A DNA stretch of 64,000 nt. Origin: Odobenus rosmarus divergens. Its lineage: Eukaryota > Chordata > Mammalia > Carnivora > Odobenidae. The notes under the pieces were generated by a model. It saw nothing but the letters and a program-made list of their open reading frames with translations. It did no database searches and was not told the origin of the DNA. The stretch covers positions 2,333,896 through 2,397,895 of the forward strand of contig NW_004450328.1 in NCBI RefSeq assembly GCF_000321225.1, read 5' to 3'. A program made the translations under genes and the position numbers. Below, in pieces: positions 1 through 13,000 of this stretch (position 1 is the stretch's first letter; each line of letters opens with the position of its first letter).

Positions 1-1734
1 GGGTGTCAGGGGGGCTCCCAAGGGCCCCCACCTTCCCGAGCAGGGGCTGGTCCACTGTGGGAATCCAGGGCAACCAAGCCGGGCCACTCCTCCTCAGGAC
101 CTTCTCAGGGGATCCCAGCCCTGGGCTGTGGAGCCTGGGTGGATGGGCATGATCTCTCCTTGCATTTTCCTTTGGCTTTGTCTGGACCACCAGCCATGCC
201 TAGTTCCTTTTACTGCCTGGACCTAAAAGGATCATACGCAGTGAAAAGTTTCATTCCTGCCCTGCCTGTGTTCACTCAGTTCCCACTGCTCTCCCCAGAG
301 ATGCGTTCATGCATTCGTGAATCCATTCATTCGCCAAATACTGATGAAGTGCCTACAATGTGCAGGCACTGCACTAACTGCTGGGGGATCCTTGTGAACG
401 AAACCAGCCCGACAACATCGCCGCCCTCCTAGCGCTGAAGTTCCAGTGGGGAAGAGAGGGTCACGATAGATCTTGCCAGGTAGTAAATTATATAATACGT
501 TAGAGTGATGCCCTCTACCTGGGGACACTAGAGCAGGATAAGGGGAGTGCGGTAGAGTAGCCCTAGTTGAGAAGGTGTCAGTTGAGCAGAACTTGGAGGA
601 GAGGAGCCATATGGCCATCTAAGGGCAGAGAGAACAGCCCCTAGACCGGGAGCTGGTGTGTTTGGGGAACAGCAGGGAGAGCAGCGTGTCTGGAACAGGA
701 GGAGGGAGGAGACAGGGCAAAAGGGTAAACTGAGGGCCCTTGTAAGGATTTTGGAATGAAATGGGAGTTGATGGTGGGTGTTGAGCTGGGGAACAATTGG
801 ATCCGAGTGGGCTGTGGTGGGTGGGGACACCAGTTAGGAAGTTACTGCCGTACCCGAGGGACCAGGATGGCTCAGACCAGTGGGAGCGGGTGCTGAGGGA
901 GGTCCAGTACGTTTATTAATGTCTGGTGTTGATTCCAGAGTTACTTTATGCAAATACACGCAAGTGAGAAACCTATCCGTATCCCCCCCCCCAACCCCCG
1001 GTTCAAAGTAGCATACTAAACAAAGTGAGCCGGAGGTGCAGAGAGGGCGAGGGAGCTGATGACAGCTGCTTGCTCCACCAAGAAGCAGCTCTCTCCTACA
1101 TGGCTGGGGGAGGGCCGGTGGCAGTGCCCTCTGGGGGACACCGAACATTCTACAGAAATCCCAAACGCATTCACCCTTTAACCTGGGCACCCATTTCTAG
1201 AACTGACCATACAGACTCATCTGCACATTGCAAAATGACTTACGTACAAGGCAACTCGTAGTTGACAGTAGGAAAAAGTTGGACACGACCCAGTAGGGAT
1301 TTGGTTAAATAAATGGCAGTATATCCACTCATACCTTTCCAGCCCCCTGGGAGGGGGGCCTGGGTTCCAGTTCTGCAGCGGCCCCTCCATCCCCCTCCGG
1401 CCTGCCTCCCCTCCTCCCGCTTCCTCTAACCTTGCACGGTGTCGTGCAAGGCCTGCCTGGGTGCTGTCCTCGCCTGTGGTGCTGAAGACAGTGGGGCCAG
1501 AGACCAAGAGCGGAGAAGAGATGAGCAGGGAACTTCAGGGTTCAGTCCTTGTCTCTGCCCTTTACCGGCTGAGTGGCCTGGGGCAGGCTGCTTAACCCCT
1601 CTAGGCCTCAGCGTCCTTATCTGTAACACGGGGGTGCCATGAAGATGACACCCCCAATGTGAAGCTTTGGCATATTGAGAAAATGAGTGATAGTTTGCAC
1701 AACGTCAATTTAGGAACAATGAAACAGAGTGGTT

Positions 1735-1960
1735 AGGCTTTTGGACACTGGAGTGATAATGCCTGGGTTTGAATCCCAGCTCTGACATTTATTGGATGAT
1801 CTTGATCAAGTGACATGACTGCTCTGGGCCTCAGTTTTCTCATCTGTAAGTTGGGGTGAATAACAGTCCCCGTGTCATAGGGTGTTGTGAGGCTTAGATA
1901 AGTTAATTTCTCCAAGGCTCTTGGCACACCTCGGGGATCCTTAGTGTTAGCAGTTATGTC
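1735..1960 (+). repeat. MIR SINE
   Basis: Shows the MIR core: GGGTTTGAATCCCAGCTCTG, then GGGCCTCAGTTTTCTCATCT. Confidence 0.8.
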
Positions 1961-2629
1961 ACTTTCCTCTCTCACAGTACCTCTAGCCTCTCTGTCCCCC
2001 CCACCCCAGTATCACTCCCAGCCATGCCCCCCCGCCGCCGCTGTGTTGGAGCTGGGCTGTGAGAGGGAGAGCACACCCCACCGTGCAGAGGCCCTGGCCT
2101 CTAGCCCAACCCTGCCACTGACTTTCTGTGATTTTGAGCAAATCACTGTTTTCTTCTGGCCATCGGTCTCTGCATCATTAAAATGGGGCTAATGATACCT
2201 CACACAAGCCCCTGGGAAAATAACTATATGCCTACAGGGTCACGTTCAAGAAAGCCAAGACGTGAAGAGTTAAAACTTGCTGAACACAAAGAATTATTCA
2301 CCTAGCATTTGTCACACCCCGGCTAAGTGCTAGGGATACCGAGGTGATTAAGGCATGGAGCTTGCTGTCAAGGAGCTCTTGGGTTTCTTGCTGGATTGTC
2401 AATCCCCTTCAGAGCCCATTTGTGTGTCACCTCCTCCAGGAAGCCACCCTGATCCCCACTGCCATGCCCTCCTTGGAAACGCTGGAGCACTGACATTGCC
2501 TTTCTGGCCTTCTATTTATCTGAGTCCTTATTTTGTCTGCCTTCCTAATTCGTAGGTTCATATCTTCTACCTGATGCATTGCTCTAGCCTACTCGCCCCA
2601 TGCCAGTGCCCAAGCCCAAGTAGATATAC

Positions 2630-3010
2630 TTGTCTGGAATCTTTAGGTTGCAAGTAACATAAACTCAACTCAAAGTGGCTTAAGCCAAAAAAAGAAATGT
2701 ATCGATGCATGAAACAAATGGTCAGGAGTATAACTGGCTTTAGTCATGCCTGGATCCAGGTGCCCAGAGTCATCAGAAATCCCTCCACCTTACAGCTCTG
2801 CTTTTCTTCTCTGATGCTTCGTTCTCAGGCAGGCTCTCCCTGCACAGTGGCAAAGCCGGCCCCCCGCAGCTCCAGACCTTGTCCTCCGGCTTTGCATCCC
2901 AAGAGTCAGGAGGCATCTCTTTCTCAATAGCTGCAGCCCAAGTCCTAGGTCTAGATCCCAGTGGGTCACCTTTGGTCACAGGTTCATCTCTGAACCAGTC
3001 ATAGTGATCT
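2630..3010 (+). repeat. Unassigned old interspersed family, copy 1
   Basis: Reads ACTCAACTCAAAGTGGCTT, GCCTGGATCCAGGTGCCC, TCTCAGGCAGGCTCTCC and TGAACCAGTCATAGTGATCT in this order. The same order recurs in the other copies. Confidence 0.7.
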
Positions 3011-3824
3011 GGCAGATGGGATGGACCTGCTGGCCAGCCAGGCCTGGGTCCAGCCTGCCCTTAAAGCCTGGGTGGAGACATTCTACTGAACCATGTGGCC
3101 TGAGAGAAGGGCCATTCCCTGAAGAAAGCAAAATTCATGCTGGGCAGGAAAAAGCACCACAGGCTAACTCAAGAAGCCACTGAAAATGCCTGAGCAAGGC
3201 AAGGTGTGGGTCAGATGTGGTCTTAAGACGTGGGTAAGAAAGCCTCGGAGGGAGAAGCCTGGAGGTGGGAAAAGGGGGTTGGGCGGTACCTGATGCCGGC
3301 TCAGCCATGTAGACTAGGGGCATGAGGCTCCAGCCCCTCCCTCTACAAAGAATCAAAGTGGAGCAGGCCCCTTGTCCCCACTCAGTACCTGAAATAATGC
3401 TTTTGTCTTATGGCTGCTTTTGTGACACGGCTTTTCATAATAAGACGGACCCAGAGCGGTGACCCACCGAGCCAGCAACAATCATGTGTTCGATGGAATC
3501 CTTCCAGGCCAGGGCTTGGTTAAGGATACCCTTGGGGTTTGCCTGGGCTAAGGGCATAGCATGGGTGCAGTGACCTGAGTGAGGGGACCTGGGCATGGGG
3601 ACAGAGAATCTTAGACTCCCAGAGTGAGAGTAAGAAAGGCCTGGCTGATGTCTCTTGGTCCAACCTCAACCCCCGCTGCCGATTCCCCAACAGATGGGCA
3701 TCCAGTTCTCTGCTTCTCTACCCCCAGCGATTGAGAACCCATTTCCTCCCTGTTGTGACATGAGAACTGTCTCATTTTGAGTTGCTCTCTGCTTGGGTTT
3801 ACCTTCAGGAGCCTCAGAGGACAC

Positions 3825-4020
3825 TGTGCACAAGAGCATGGGACCTGAAGCCTGACAGCCTGAGTTCAAATCCAAATTAGTTAGCCCATCCATATCCCTT
3901 TCTGTAAGATGGGGTGATCATAGTAGCACCCACCGCCCAGATTTGTGATTGTTAAATAATTTAATCCACCATGGTTATTAGCCCAGCTCCTGGCATATAG
4001 AAACACTCAATAAATATTTG
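3825..4020 (+). repeat. MIR SINE fragment
   Basis: GCCTGAGTTCAAATCC and the GGCATATAGAAACACTCAATAAATATT end typical of MIR. Confidence 0.7.
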
Positions 4021-4325
4021 CCAGTATTCTTATTCTCCCATGCGACAGGATAAGAGCAGGCCCCCCCTCTCTTTACAGACTGGTCACCCTCCAGGCAGTT
4101 GGACATACAGAGGTTCAAATCCTAGCTCTTTGGCCTCCTTGCTACATGATCCTTGGATTAGACTAATAGTGCTAAAGCTGCTATAACAAATAAGCCCCGA
4201 TATCTCAGCAGCCTAACACAACGGATATTTACTTTGGCTTCCATAAAATGTCAAGTGGGCAACCTTCAACAGCAGGAGACTGCCCACAGCCAGGCACTCA
4301 GGCTGCTCCTAGCTCCACTGTCTTT

Positions 4326-4527
4326 ATTTTTTTTTTTTTAAGATTTATTTAACTTCTTTATTTGAGAGAGAGAGAGAGCCCGAGCAGGGGGAGTGGCAGA
4401 CAGAGGGAAAGGGAGAAGCAGGCTCCCCGCTGAGCAGGGAACCCGACGTGGGGCTCGATCCCAGGACCCTGGGATCATGACCTGAGCTGAAGGCACAGCC
4501 TTAACCAACTGAGCCACCCAGGTGCCC
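4326..4527 (-). mobile_element. CAN-SINE (- strand)
   Basis: Full-length inverted copy ending GCCACCCAGGTGCCC; target duplication CTCCACTGTCTTT on both sides. Confidence 0.92.
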
Positions 4528-4770
4528 CTCCACTGTCTTTTAGGACCCAGGAGGCCTCTGTATCAGGCCCGCTTAAAGAAGAGAAAATAGAGAAACCCCG
4601 CCCACTCTTAAGAGGACCCGCCCAGCAGTGACTTCCATCATTTCTGCTCACATTCCATTGGAGAAACTGGTCACACCTGGCCACACGTGGCTGCCAGGCG
4701 GGCAGGAAATGTACTCCCCTGCTGACAGCCGCCCTCCAGCAACAGCTCTGTATTATAAAAGAGGAAACCA

Positions 4771-4963
4771 GGGGCACCTGGTGGCTCATCGGTTAAGTGT
4801 CTGCCTTCAGCTCAGGTCATGATCCCAGGGTCCTGGGAGCCCTACATCCGGCTCCCTGCTCGGCGTGGAGCCTGCTTCTCCCTCTCCCACTCCCCCTGCT
4901 TGTGTTCCCTCTCTTGCTGTGTCTGTCAAATAAATAAATAAAATCTAAAATAAAAAAAATAAA
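4771..4963 (+). mobile_element. CAN-SINE (+ strand)
   Basis: Begins GGGCACCTGGTGGCTCA and ends in an A/T-rich tail; target duplication AAAAGAGGAAACC. Confidence 0.92.
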
Positions 4964-5244
4964 ATAAAAGAGGAAACCCAAAGTTTTGATGGACAGTTGG
5001 CTATCTTTACCAAAACCATGGTAAATCACCAACCTCCTGGGCCTCTGTGCTTCATCTATAAAATAGAAAGTATCACTTGATCATGGCAATGGACATTTAC
5101 TAAAATCCTTGAATTGTACGCCCTACTGTGGGTAAATTTTGTGGTGTGTACTAAGTTAAGCTGTTTGTTTAAAAAGCAGGAGACCTCTTGCCCTTCTTCT
5201 CAGGTACTTATGAGGACTCAGTGAGTGAAATTTTGCCAGGCTGG

Positions 5245-5247
<3 letters not shown>

Positions 5248-5279
<32 letters not shown>
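5248..5279. repeat. (TG)n microsatellite
   Basis: Sixteen uninterrupted TG units. Confidence 0.98.
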
Positions 5280-5280
<1 letters not shown>

Positions 5281-6064
5281 TAGGGAAGGGCAGTTCCAAA
5301 GCAGGCCTGAGTTGGGTTATGCATTGGGTGTAGTTCTCATAAGAGAGGTGCCCAGCTCAAGCCACCTGCCAACAGGAAGTGGTAAGCAGTTCGGTCTTGC
5401 TTCTTGCTTGGGAAGCACCCCCCCCCCCCAGCGTGTGGCGGAAGACCCAGCCCACAAGGCCAGAGCCACAAGTGCTGCCGGGAAGGCCGGGTGACACCCC
5501 TCTGCCTTCAGCAACAGAGGGGAAACCAGGGGCCTCCCTCGGGGCCAGTGAGGACACACACTTGAGGTGCGAGGCATGTGGGGTGCCCCGGAACAGCACG
5601 GTCAGCTTGATTGTGGATGGTAGTGTCAACCACACAGGAGGGAGAGGGGAGGGGAGCAGCCAGGGGCCTCCACCACCCGCTGCTGAAAAGTTCACAGCCA
5701 CCCAAGTGCACAGCTGCTCCTTCAAGGGGAGGCAGGGGTGATGAAGGTAAAATAGTTTTAGATCAATTTCCCACTGATGCCAGGCGTATATGCCCTCAAG
5801 CACCCGGGGAGGCAGGTGTGCCTTACTTTACTCTCTGGCCTTGAGTCCCCGCCTGAAAGAAGTTGCTCTGTCCTCACTGCTGTGGGGATTAAGTGAGTTA
5901 ATACACGGGAAGCACCTGGACAGCGCCTGACACCCAGTCGGCTCTCCGCAGGAGCCGAGTGAATGAATGGGCAGCTTTGGCTCAGGCTTTGCGCTCTCCT
6001 GGGCCTCAGTTTCCCCACTTGGATACCCAGGGATCCGGATGGGACACTCCCAACATTCTGACTC

Positions 6065-6260
6065 AGGAAAACAGTGGTTAAGAGCGCCGACTTTGGAACC
6101 AATCCCAACGCGAGCCGTCTGACCTTGGGCAAGCTGTCTGGGCTCTCTGCCTCATTCTCCTCCTCCTGAAAATGGGGGTCATGAGAACACCTACCCACAG
6201 AATCGTGAAGATGAGCTCATCCTTACAGCAGGGCCCTGTTTCAGTGTTAGCTGCTGCTCT
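6065..6260 (+). repeat. MIR SINE
   Basis: AGTGGTTAAGAGCGCCGACTTTGGA, then CTGACCTTGGGCAAGCTG. Confidence 0.75.
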
Positions 6261-9200
6261 TGTCATTGTGATTCTCCCCTTCGTGAAGGTGTGGTCACCA
6301 AGGCCCAGACAAGGGACTCACTCAAGGTCACCCAGCTAAAAAGTGGCGCACGGCAGGATCAAGGGCAAGCCTGCTGAGCCCTGAGGTCCGTGCTGTTTCT
6401 GTCGCTCCCCACTGTGCCTCTTAAGTCACATGCGTGGTAACTGGGTCAGAGGCACTGTGTACCTGGGCCATGACACAGCAACAGGGGATGGCTGTGTGGA
6501 TTAATTCCTTGTCACCTGCTGATGCCTTACAGAGAACAGGCCGGAAGGGAGAGAGAGGTTGTGAAGGAGGGAGGGGTCAATAGTGAAGACCCCCAAAACT
6601 GGCCCTAGGAACGAAAGGAAGGGATGAGGGCAAGTTGGATCAGATGTAACCCCTACCCCCCCCCCCGGGGACCTCTTGGCCTGTTGATGGGGACAGACAG
6701 GGGACAGAGTTGAGATCACCCCAAGACATTTCAACAGGAACCCTCAGAGAGAGACACACAGACCCTGTGTGAATCCTGGGGCTCAGCAGAGGCAGGAATC
6801 GGCACCTGGGGCAGCAGGGAAGGCTTCCTAGAGGAATGGGACCTGAGGAATGTGGATGGGGCAGGGGGAGGTCCAGGCGGGCAGCAGGACCGGCAGAGGA
6901 GACGAGAGAGAGGCAGTGCAGGGTGGTGATCACAGCGCGGGCTGAACCTGGAGTGCAGGGGGCAAATGTGGGACCCAAACCCACCCCGCTGTGGCTGGGC
7001 CCCTGACCCAGACCGGTGCCTACACAGTGCAACCCTGAGGCCAAAGCAGCAGGGATGAGCCACGCACCCAACGGCCCCTGCGTGAGGGAGGAGGGGAGAG
7101 AGGGAAGAAGAGCTTCTAGCAACTTGCAGCTACCAGTAAATCTCCAGAGGATGCAGAGACAGCCCAAAATGACTGGCAGGGCCACAGCCCGAAGTGGGAG
7201 CATCACACATGTGTGTGCGCATGGACGTGCACACCCATGGCCTGCCCCGCGTAGCAGCCCTCGGGGAGGCCACACACGTCAGGAGAAGTAGGTCAGCCGA
7301 GCAGCCCAGCGCTCTCACTGGCAGGCCGGTGGGGGGAGAGCTCAAGGCAAAGAGGGTGTGTACTCCTCGGAACCCCTGGGGGAGAGGCCCGCACTCTCCC
7401 CAGAACGCGCTGTCCATCTCCCTGCTGCATCAAAGCAGATGGCCTGCGGTTCCTCGCTCCGAACTCTCAGCCTCCCCCCACAGCCAGGGTAGTGTGTGGG
7501 CATTTGACAGAGGTTGGGACGGGTGACCCCTTCCAGCGCTGAAAGCAAGGAAGGACCATCGTGGGGAGAGGCCGCCCACTTTAGCCTAGTCGGTGGCTGC
7601 AGTAAGAGCGACCCAGTGCTGTCCGGCCAGAGCTGGGACTGCGTAGAGACTTGGTGACAGGTGTCACGGCCCAGCTGGGTGGCTGAGGTAGGGGAGCAGG
7701 ACCCCGTCTCTGTGGGCCTGGCACCATCCCTTGCCCTGGGGGGGGTCTAGGAAATGAGCTAGTCCAGGCTACAGATGGGCCCCTCTGAGGGCATTCGCAT
7801 GGCGTTTCCGACAGACTGAAGGAATTAGGAAAAGCAAGGCAGTGGCTGTGGCGGGGGAAGGTTCTATAGAACAGGACTTGCTCATGAATGGAGGGGAAGG
7901 GGGCTGAGAGGGGGAGCAGGATCCTTGAGGCAGCAGAAGGGGCAGGAGCCAAATCGGAGGAGGGGAGGAGGGGAGGAGGGCCCCCTGCTCCCCCAGCCAG
8001 CCGGAGGACGTGCAGATGGAGCTCCGTTTGGGGCTGGGTGGGAGGCCAGGAAGTTCCCTCCTGATGTTCCTCCTCTTTGTGTGAAGTGGGAGGCTGGGTC
8101 GTGCCAAGAGGGAAGGGGAAGGCAGAGGAGGAGAAGAGGGTTTGGGCCTGGAAGGGTTGCTGCTGGGCCAGGGTGAGCATGCAGGGCTCCCGGAGAGCCC
8201 ACCCCTGCTCATAGCCTCCGCGGGCCCGGCTAGAGGGAACACAGATCCCACTCCTGAGAGAGCACAGGCACCTGGCCCTTACAGAGCACTTACTGGGTAC
8301 TGAGCACCAAGCACTCCACGGCTAAGTCCTTTAGTAAGTCACAAGACCGTAGGGAGAAGGCACTATTCTATCCTTTTTATAGATGGAAAACTAAGGCAAG
8401 GGAAGATGAAGGTACTTGCCCAAGGCCATCCGGCTAGCAGGTGACAGAGCTGGACCCAAAGCCAGGCCAGCCGGCTCCAAGTCTGCTTTCTCTCCCAGAG
8501 CCCTGGGCTGTCTTGCAGGGGTGGGGGCTGGGGGAGCATGGGCTGAGTCACCTGGGATTGGAGGTAGGAGGGAGTGAGCTGAGGGCAGAAGAGGTGCGCC
8601 AGGAGGCAGGCTCCTGGGGCTCGGCTTCCAGAGGATTCAGTGCCGGCCTCTCCTGCCGATACACGCACAGACAGGAGCACACCTGCTCTGGAAGCCCGGC
8701 TCCCCGGCCCAACCCCCTTCCCGCTTGACAGACAAGAAATGCAGGCCCCAGATGGGCATTCGCTGTCACCCTGCCCGGGGCTCTCCCCGCCGCAGCTCTC
8801 TGCCCCCCAACACCATCTGGGGACAGACTTGGTACCTCTGACGGGTGCGTGCAGTTTGTGTGGTCTCCAAAGGGGTCAGTCAGGCTGTGAATGGGGAGGG
8901 TTGGGGCTTTGTGGGACGGGCGCCCTGCCTTGTGTCCGGGGTGGGAGGAGGCTGGGCGGGGCCCTGAGACTGCACCTGTAGCTGTGTGGACCTGAGTGGG
9001 GGGGGTGTTGTCTGTGGAGGGGCAGGGATGGAAGGCCACGGTGGGTGTGTGGCCATATCTGCACCATCCTGCCAGAGTTCTGTCTGACGCTACTTGGCTG
9101 AGGAATTTGGTACTGTGATCCCTGCCCTCAGACCTCATGTTCCTCACCCCCTGCCTTCCATTCTCAAAAGCCTAGATCACCTTTTATGAGCATACATAAT

Positions 9201-9267
9201 TCATGTATTCACTATTTATTGTCCATCGCCCCCCCCTTGGAGCATAAGTCCCATGAGGGTGGGATTC

Positions 9268-9676
9268 TTTTTTTTTTTTTTTAGATTTTTTTATTTATTT
9301 ATTTGAGAGAGAGAATGAGAGCGAGAGAGAGCACATGAGAGGGGGAAGGGTCAGAGGGAGAAGCAGACTCCCCGCTGAGCAGGGAGCCTGATGCGGGACT
9401 CGATCCCGGGACTCCAGGATCATGACCTGAGCCGAAGGCAGTCGCTTAACCAACTGAGCCACCCAGGCACCCGGGATTCTTTTTTTTTTTTATATGTAAA
9501 AGATTTTATTTATTCATTTGAGAGAGAGAGAGAGCACAGGGTAGGGAGGGGCAGAGGGAGAAGGAAAAGCAGACTCCCTGCTGAGCAGGGAGCCGAATGA
9601 GGGGCTCGATCCCAGCACCCAGAGATCAGCCTGAGCCAAAGGCAGACGCTTAACCGACTGAGCCACCCAGGCATCC
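9268..9676 (-). mobile_element. Two CAN-SINEs, one inserted at the tail of the other
   Basis: The right copy (about 9480-9676) carries the outer duplication TGAGGGTGGGATTCTT; the left copy (9268-9472) re-used the GGGATTCTTTTTT part. Both lie on the - strand. Confidence 0.88.
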
Positions 9677-9969
9677 TGAGGGTGGGATTCTTATCTGTTT
9701 AGTGTTGTGTCCCCACAGCTGTGAACAGCAAGCCCCTGGTGAACAGCAGGTGTGCATCAATATCTATGAATAGGAGCCCCCGTGTGAACTTGGTATATGG
9801 AGTGTCTTTGTGTGACATAAACACGTGTGCCTTGTCTGATGCTGCGTCTGAATGACAGCCTGAGACAGGCCAGTGGCACCCAAGTGGGGACTGCAGGCAT
9901 CTGCTGAGAGTGCTGGCTCAGGCCTGGCCCTGAAGCTTTGGGGAACTGGGATGCAGCAAAGATGCTTGT

Positions 9970-9982
9970 CGCCCCCTTGTGG
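9970..9982 (-). promoter_or_regulatory. CTCF-like core (- strand)
   Basis: The - strand reads CCACAAGGGGGCG; it agrees with the CTCF core CCASYAGRKGGC at all but one position. It lies 117 bp before the SBK1 start codon. Confidence 0.5.
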
Positions 9983-10098
9983 TCATCTTGAGCCCGGCAT
10001 CCTGGGACCCTAGGTACTGGGGAAGGAGGAGGTGGGTGGACCAGGGGACCCTGGCTTCACGTCACATTTCATGCCACATCCCCCATAACAGGGAGAAG

Positions 10099-13000
10099 AT
10101 GAGCGTGGGCTGCCCAGAGCCTGAGCCACCCCGCTCCCTGCCCTGCTGTGGGCCGGGGACTGCCCCTGGGCTGGGTGCAGGGGTGCCCCTCCTCACTGAA
10201 GACATGCAGGCACTGACGCTCCGCACCCTGGCTGCCAGCGATGTCACCAAGCACTACGAACTCGTCCGGGAGCTAGGCAAGGGCACCTATGGGAAGGTGG
10301 ACCTCGTGGCCTACAAGGGCACAGGTGAGCCTCTGCAGGGCGGCCGGTTTTGAAGGCAGGGGTGGGGACTTGTCTGGGGCTCTCAGGTGCTCACTTCGGG
10401 AGCCAAGAGGTCAGCAGGGAGACAGAGTTCGTGGCCCAGGTGGAGAGATGCAGCCTGAGCGGCCCAGGGAGACCTGAGAGGGGATATAGGGCCCAGGCTG
10501 GAGGGTGGGCTGCTTGGGGACAGCTGAGGGGCTGACCCTGGGACATCTGGAGCTCAGGAGAGAAGTCAGGGCTGACCCCAGGGAAGTGGACAGGGCTGAG
10601 GGTGGGTCCTTGGAAACTGGGCACTGTGCTTAAGGAGAGGTGGGAGATGCCCCTGGGAGGTCAGTATGGCCATCTCCGTTGCTCACATGAAGACAGTGAG
10701 ACCCAGAGATCCAGTCATTCAGCTAAGGTCGTGCAGCTAGAGAGGGTTCGAGCCAGGACGAGACCCCAGTAATCAGCTCCAGAATCTTCTCGCTTAACCA
10801 GGAGCACAATGCCTTCCCCACACCATAGGCTCACAGCGGCGCCCACTCGGCCAGTCAGGGACAGGGACTGCATGAGCTCCCACAGCTGCACTCACCTGGG
10901 GCAGGGGGCTCTGTGCCAACTGACAGCTGCAGGAGGAGCCCTGGACAAGGGATTGCCTGAGCTTTGCCATTTGCTCTCTGTGTGACCTTGGGCAAGTGGC
11001 TTAACCTCTCTGTGCCTAGGTTCCTCCTCTGTAAAATAGGGTAGCGATTCAGGCTGGCCCACCTCCTAGGATCATTAGGAGGAGCAGGTTGTGAACGGGG
11101 AGTGCTGAGGGGAGGGCCTGTGACGTGTAAATGCTCTGTGGACGCGTGTGCTTCCCCCGGGGGGGGGTACAGACGGCCACCTAAGCACAAAGTTGGGGAC
11201 ATACGCCTTGCGGCCCCTCACCTCTCAGTGTCTAATTCCTTCTTATCCACCCATTCAGCACACCTTCATTGAGCAGCTACGAGGCACGGCCCTGTTGTAG
11301 GCACTGGGGATACAGCAGTGAGCGAGACAAAGATTCCTGTGCTCAGGGGGCTACGTCCTAGCGGGGGACGGGGGCGGGGGGCGGGGGGAGAGCCACCAGA
11401 TGAAATCAGTATGTTGTATGTCAGGCAGAAAAGAAGAGTGTGGAGGAAGGAGCAGGCCGTCCTCACCGAGGGCTGCAGGAGGGTGCAGGAGACCCAGGCT
11501 GACCCCTGAGTCGCTGCATGGCCTCTGGCAAGTCCTTTCCCCTGCGCTGGGCCTCAGTTTGCTACCAGTAGGATGAGGACAGACCCCCGCGGCCTCGCGG
11601 CCCGGACAGGCAGGCCTGGGGATGGCGGGTGCAGGAGCGCTGGGTCAGGGGCCTTCACCACTGCGGCTGCTGCCCCATCAGGCACGAAAATGGCGCTGAA
11701 GTTTGTGAACAAGAGCAAGACCAAGCTGAAGAACTTCCTGCGGGAGGTGAGCATCACCAACAGCCTCTCCTCCAGCCCCTTCATCATCAAGGTCTTTGAC
11801 GTGGTTTTTGAGACGGAGGACTGCTACGTGTTCGCCCAAGAGTATGCGCCTGCAGGGGACCTGTTCGACATCATTCCCCCTCAGGTACTTGGTGTGGTGG
11901 CACGGAGACGGGAGGGTCCTCCGGCCCCAGGACAGACGGAGCCAGCAGCTACATAGGAACAGTGGGGACCCAAGAGGGGAGACGAGGCAGCGGGGCCACC
12001 AGGGGCTTCCCGGAGGAAGTGCTCTGGAGTGGGGGGAGAGTGCCAGGAGGACTCCAGGCTCCCGGCTCTGTGTTTAGCGGCGGGGGGGCGGGGGGGGGAG
12101 TCTGCGCCGGCGCCCAGTGGGCGAGTGGCAAGGCCTCGCAGAGCCTGGCGTCCCTATAAGGGAAGTGGTGCAATGGCGGCCGCCGGCAGCTGGTGAGACG
12201 GTGCGGGAGAGCGCGCTCAGGGCAGTGGCCGGGGAGGAGGGTGCGGGGTGAAAACTAGCGGGCCAGGGAGGGAGCAGGCGTACCCCCCCACCCCGTGGGA
12301 TGGGGGCAGGCAGCAGGGAGGGCCACGGCCAGGGGGGACTGGCAGCAGTGGGGACTGAGAGGCGGGGCGGGGGGGGAACTGCCGTGGGGGGTGGCGGCCG
12401 TCCCTGATCGCTACTCCCCCCCTCTACCCCCCGTCCCCCCCGGCCGGCAGGTGGGGCTCCCCGAGGACACGGTGAAGCGCTGCGTGCAGCAGCTGGGCCT
12501 GGCGCTGGACTTCATGCACGGGCGGCAGCTGGTGCACCGCGACATCAAGCCCGAGAACGTGCTGCTGTTCGACCGCGAGTGCCGCCGCGTGAAGCTGGCC
12601 GACTTCGGCATGACGCGCCGCGTGGGCTGCCGCGTGAAGCGGGTCAGCGGCACCATCCCGTACACGGCGCCCGAGGTGTGCCAGGCGGGCCGCGCCGACG
12701 GCTTCGCGGTGGACACGGGCGTGGACGTGTGGGCCTTCGGCGTGCTCATCTTCTGCGTGCTCACCGGCAACTTCCCGTGGGAGGCGGCGTCGGGCGCCGA
12801 CGCCTTCTTTGAGGAGTTCGTGCGCTGGCAGCGGGGCCGCCTGCCGGGGCTGCCGTCGCAGTGGCGCCGCTTCACCGAGCCCGCGCTGCGCATGTTCCAG
12901 CGCCTGCTGGCCCTGGAGCCCGAGCGCCGCGGGCCGGCCAAGGAGGTCTTCCGCTTCCTCAAGCACGAGCTCACGTCCGAGCTGCGGCGCCGGCCCTCGC

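Larger units (their letters stand above)
1..10098 (+). other. SBK1: Non-coding stretch upstream of the SBK1 start, probably intron 1
   Basis: No convincing coding exon is visible; open frames are short, overlapping and lack conserved domains. The stretch holds MIR, L2 and CAN-SINE copies (listed separately) and a GT microsatellite. The SBK1 start codon lies 8 bases after an AG at 10090-10091 preceded by a pyrimidine-poor but usable tract, so the start codon probably sits in exon 2 behind a non-coding first exon. From memory, human SBK1 has a distant non-coding exon 1, which would make this stretch intron 1. No CpG-island promoter is obvious here, so the promoter is probably left of the window. 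Confidence 0.5.

Noticed and set aside
9979..10098. Upstream in-frame ATG that would add 40 residues to SBK1
   Set aside because: The added residues are unlike known SBK1 proteins and the stretch contains a plausible splice acceptor at 10091, so it is taken as intron.
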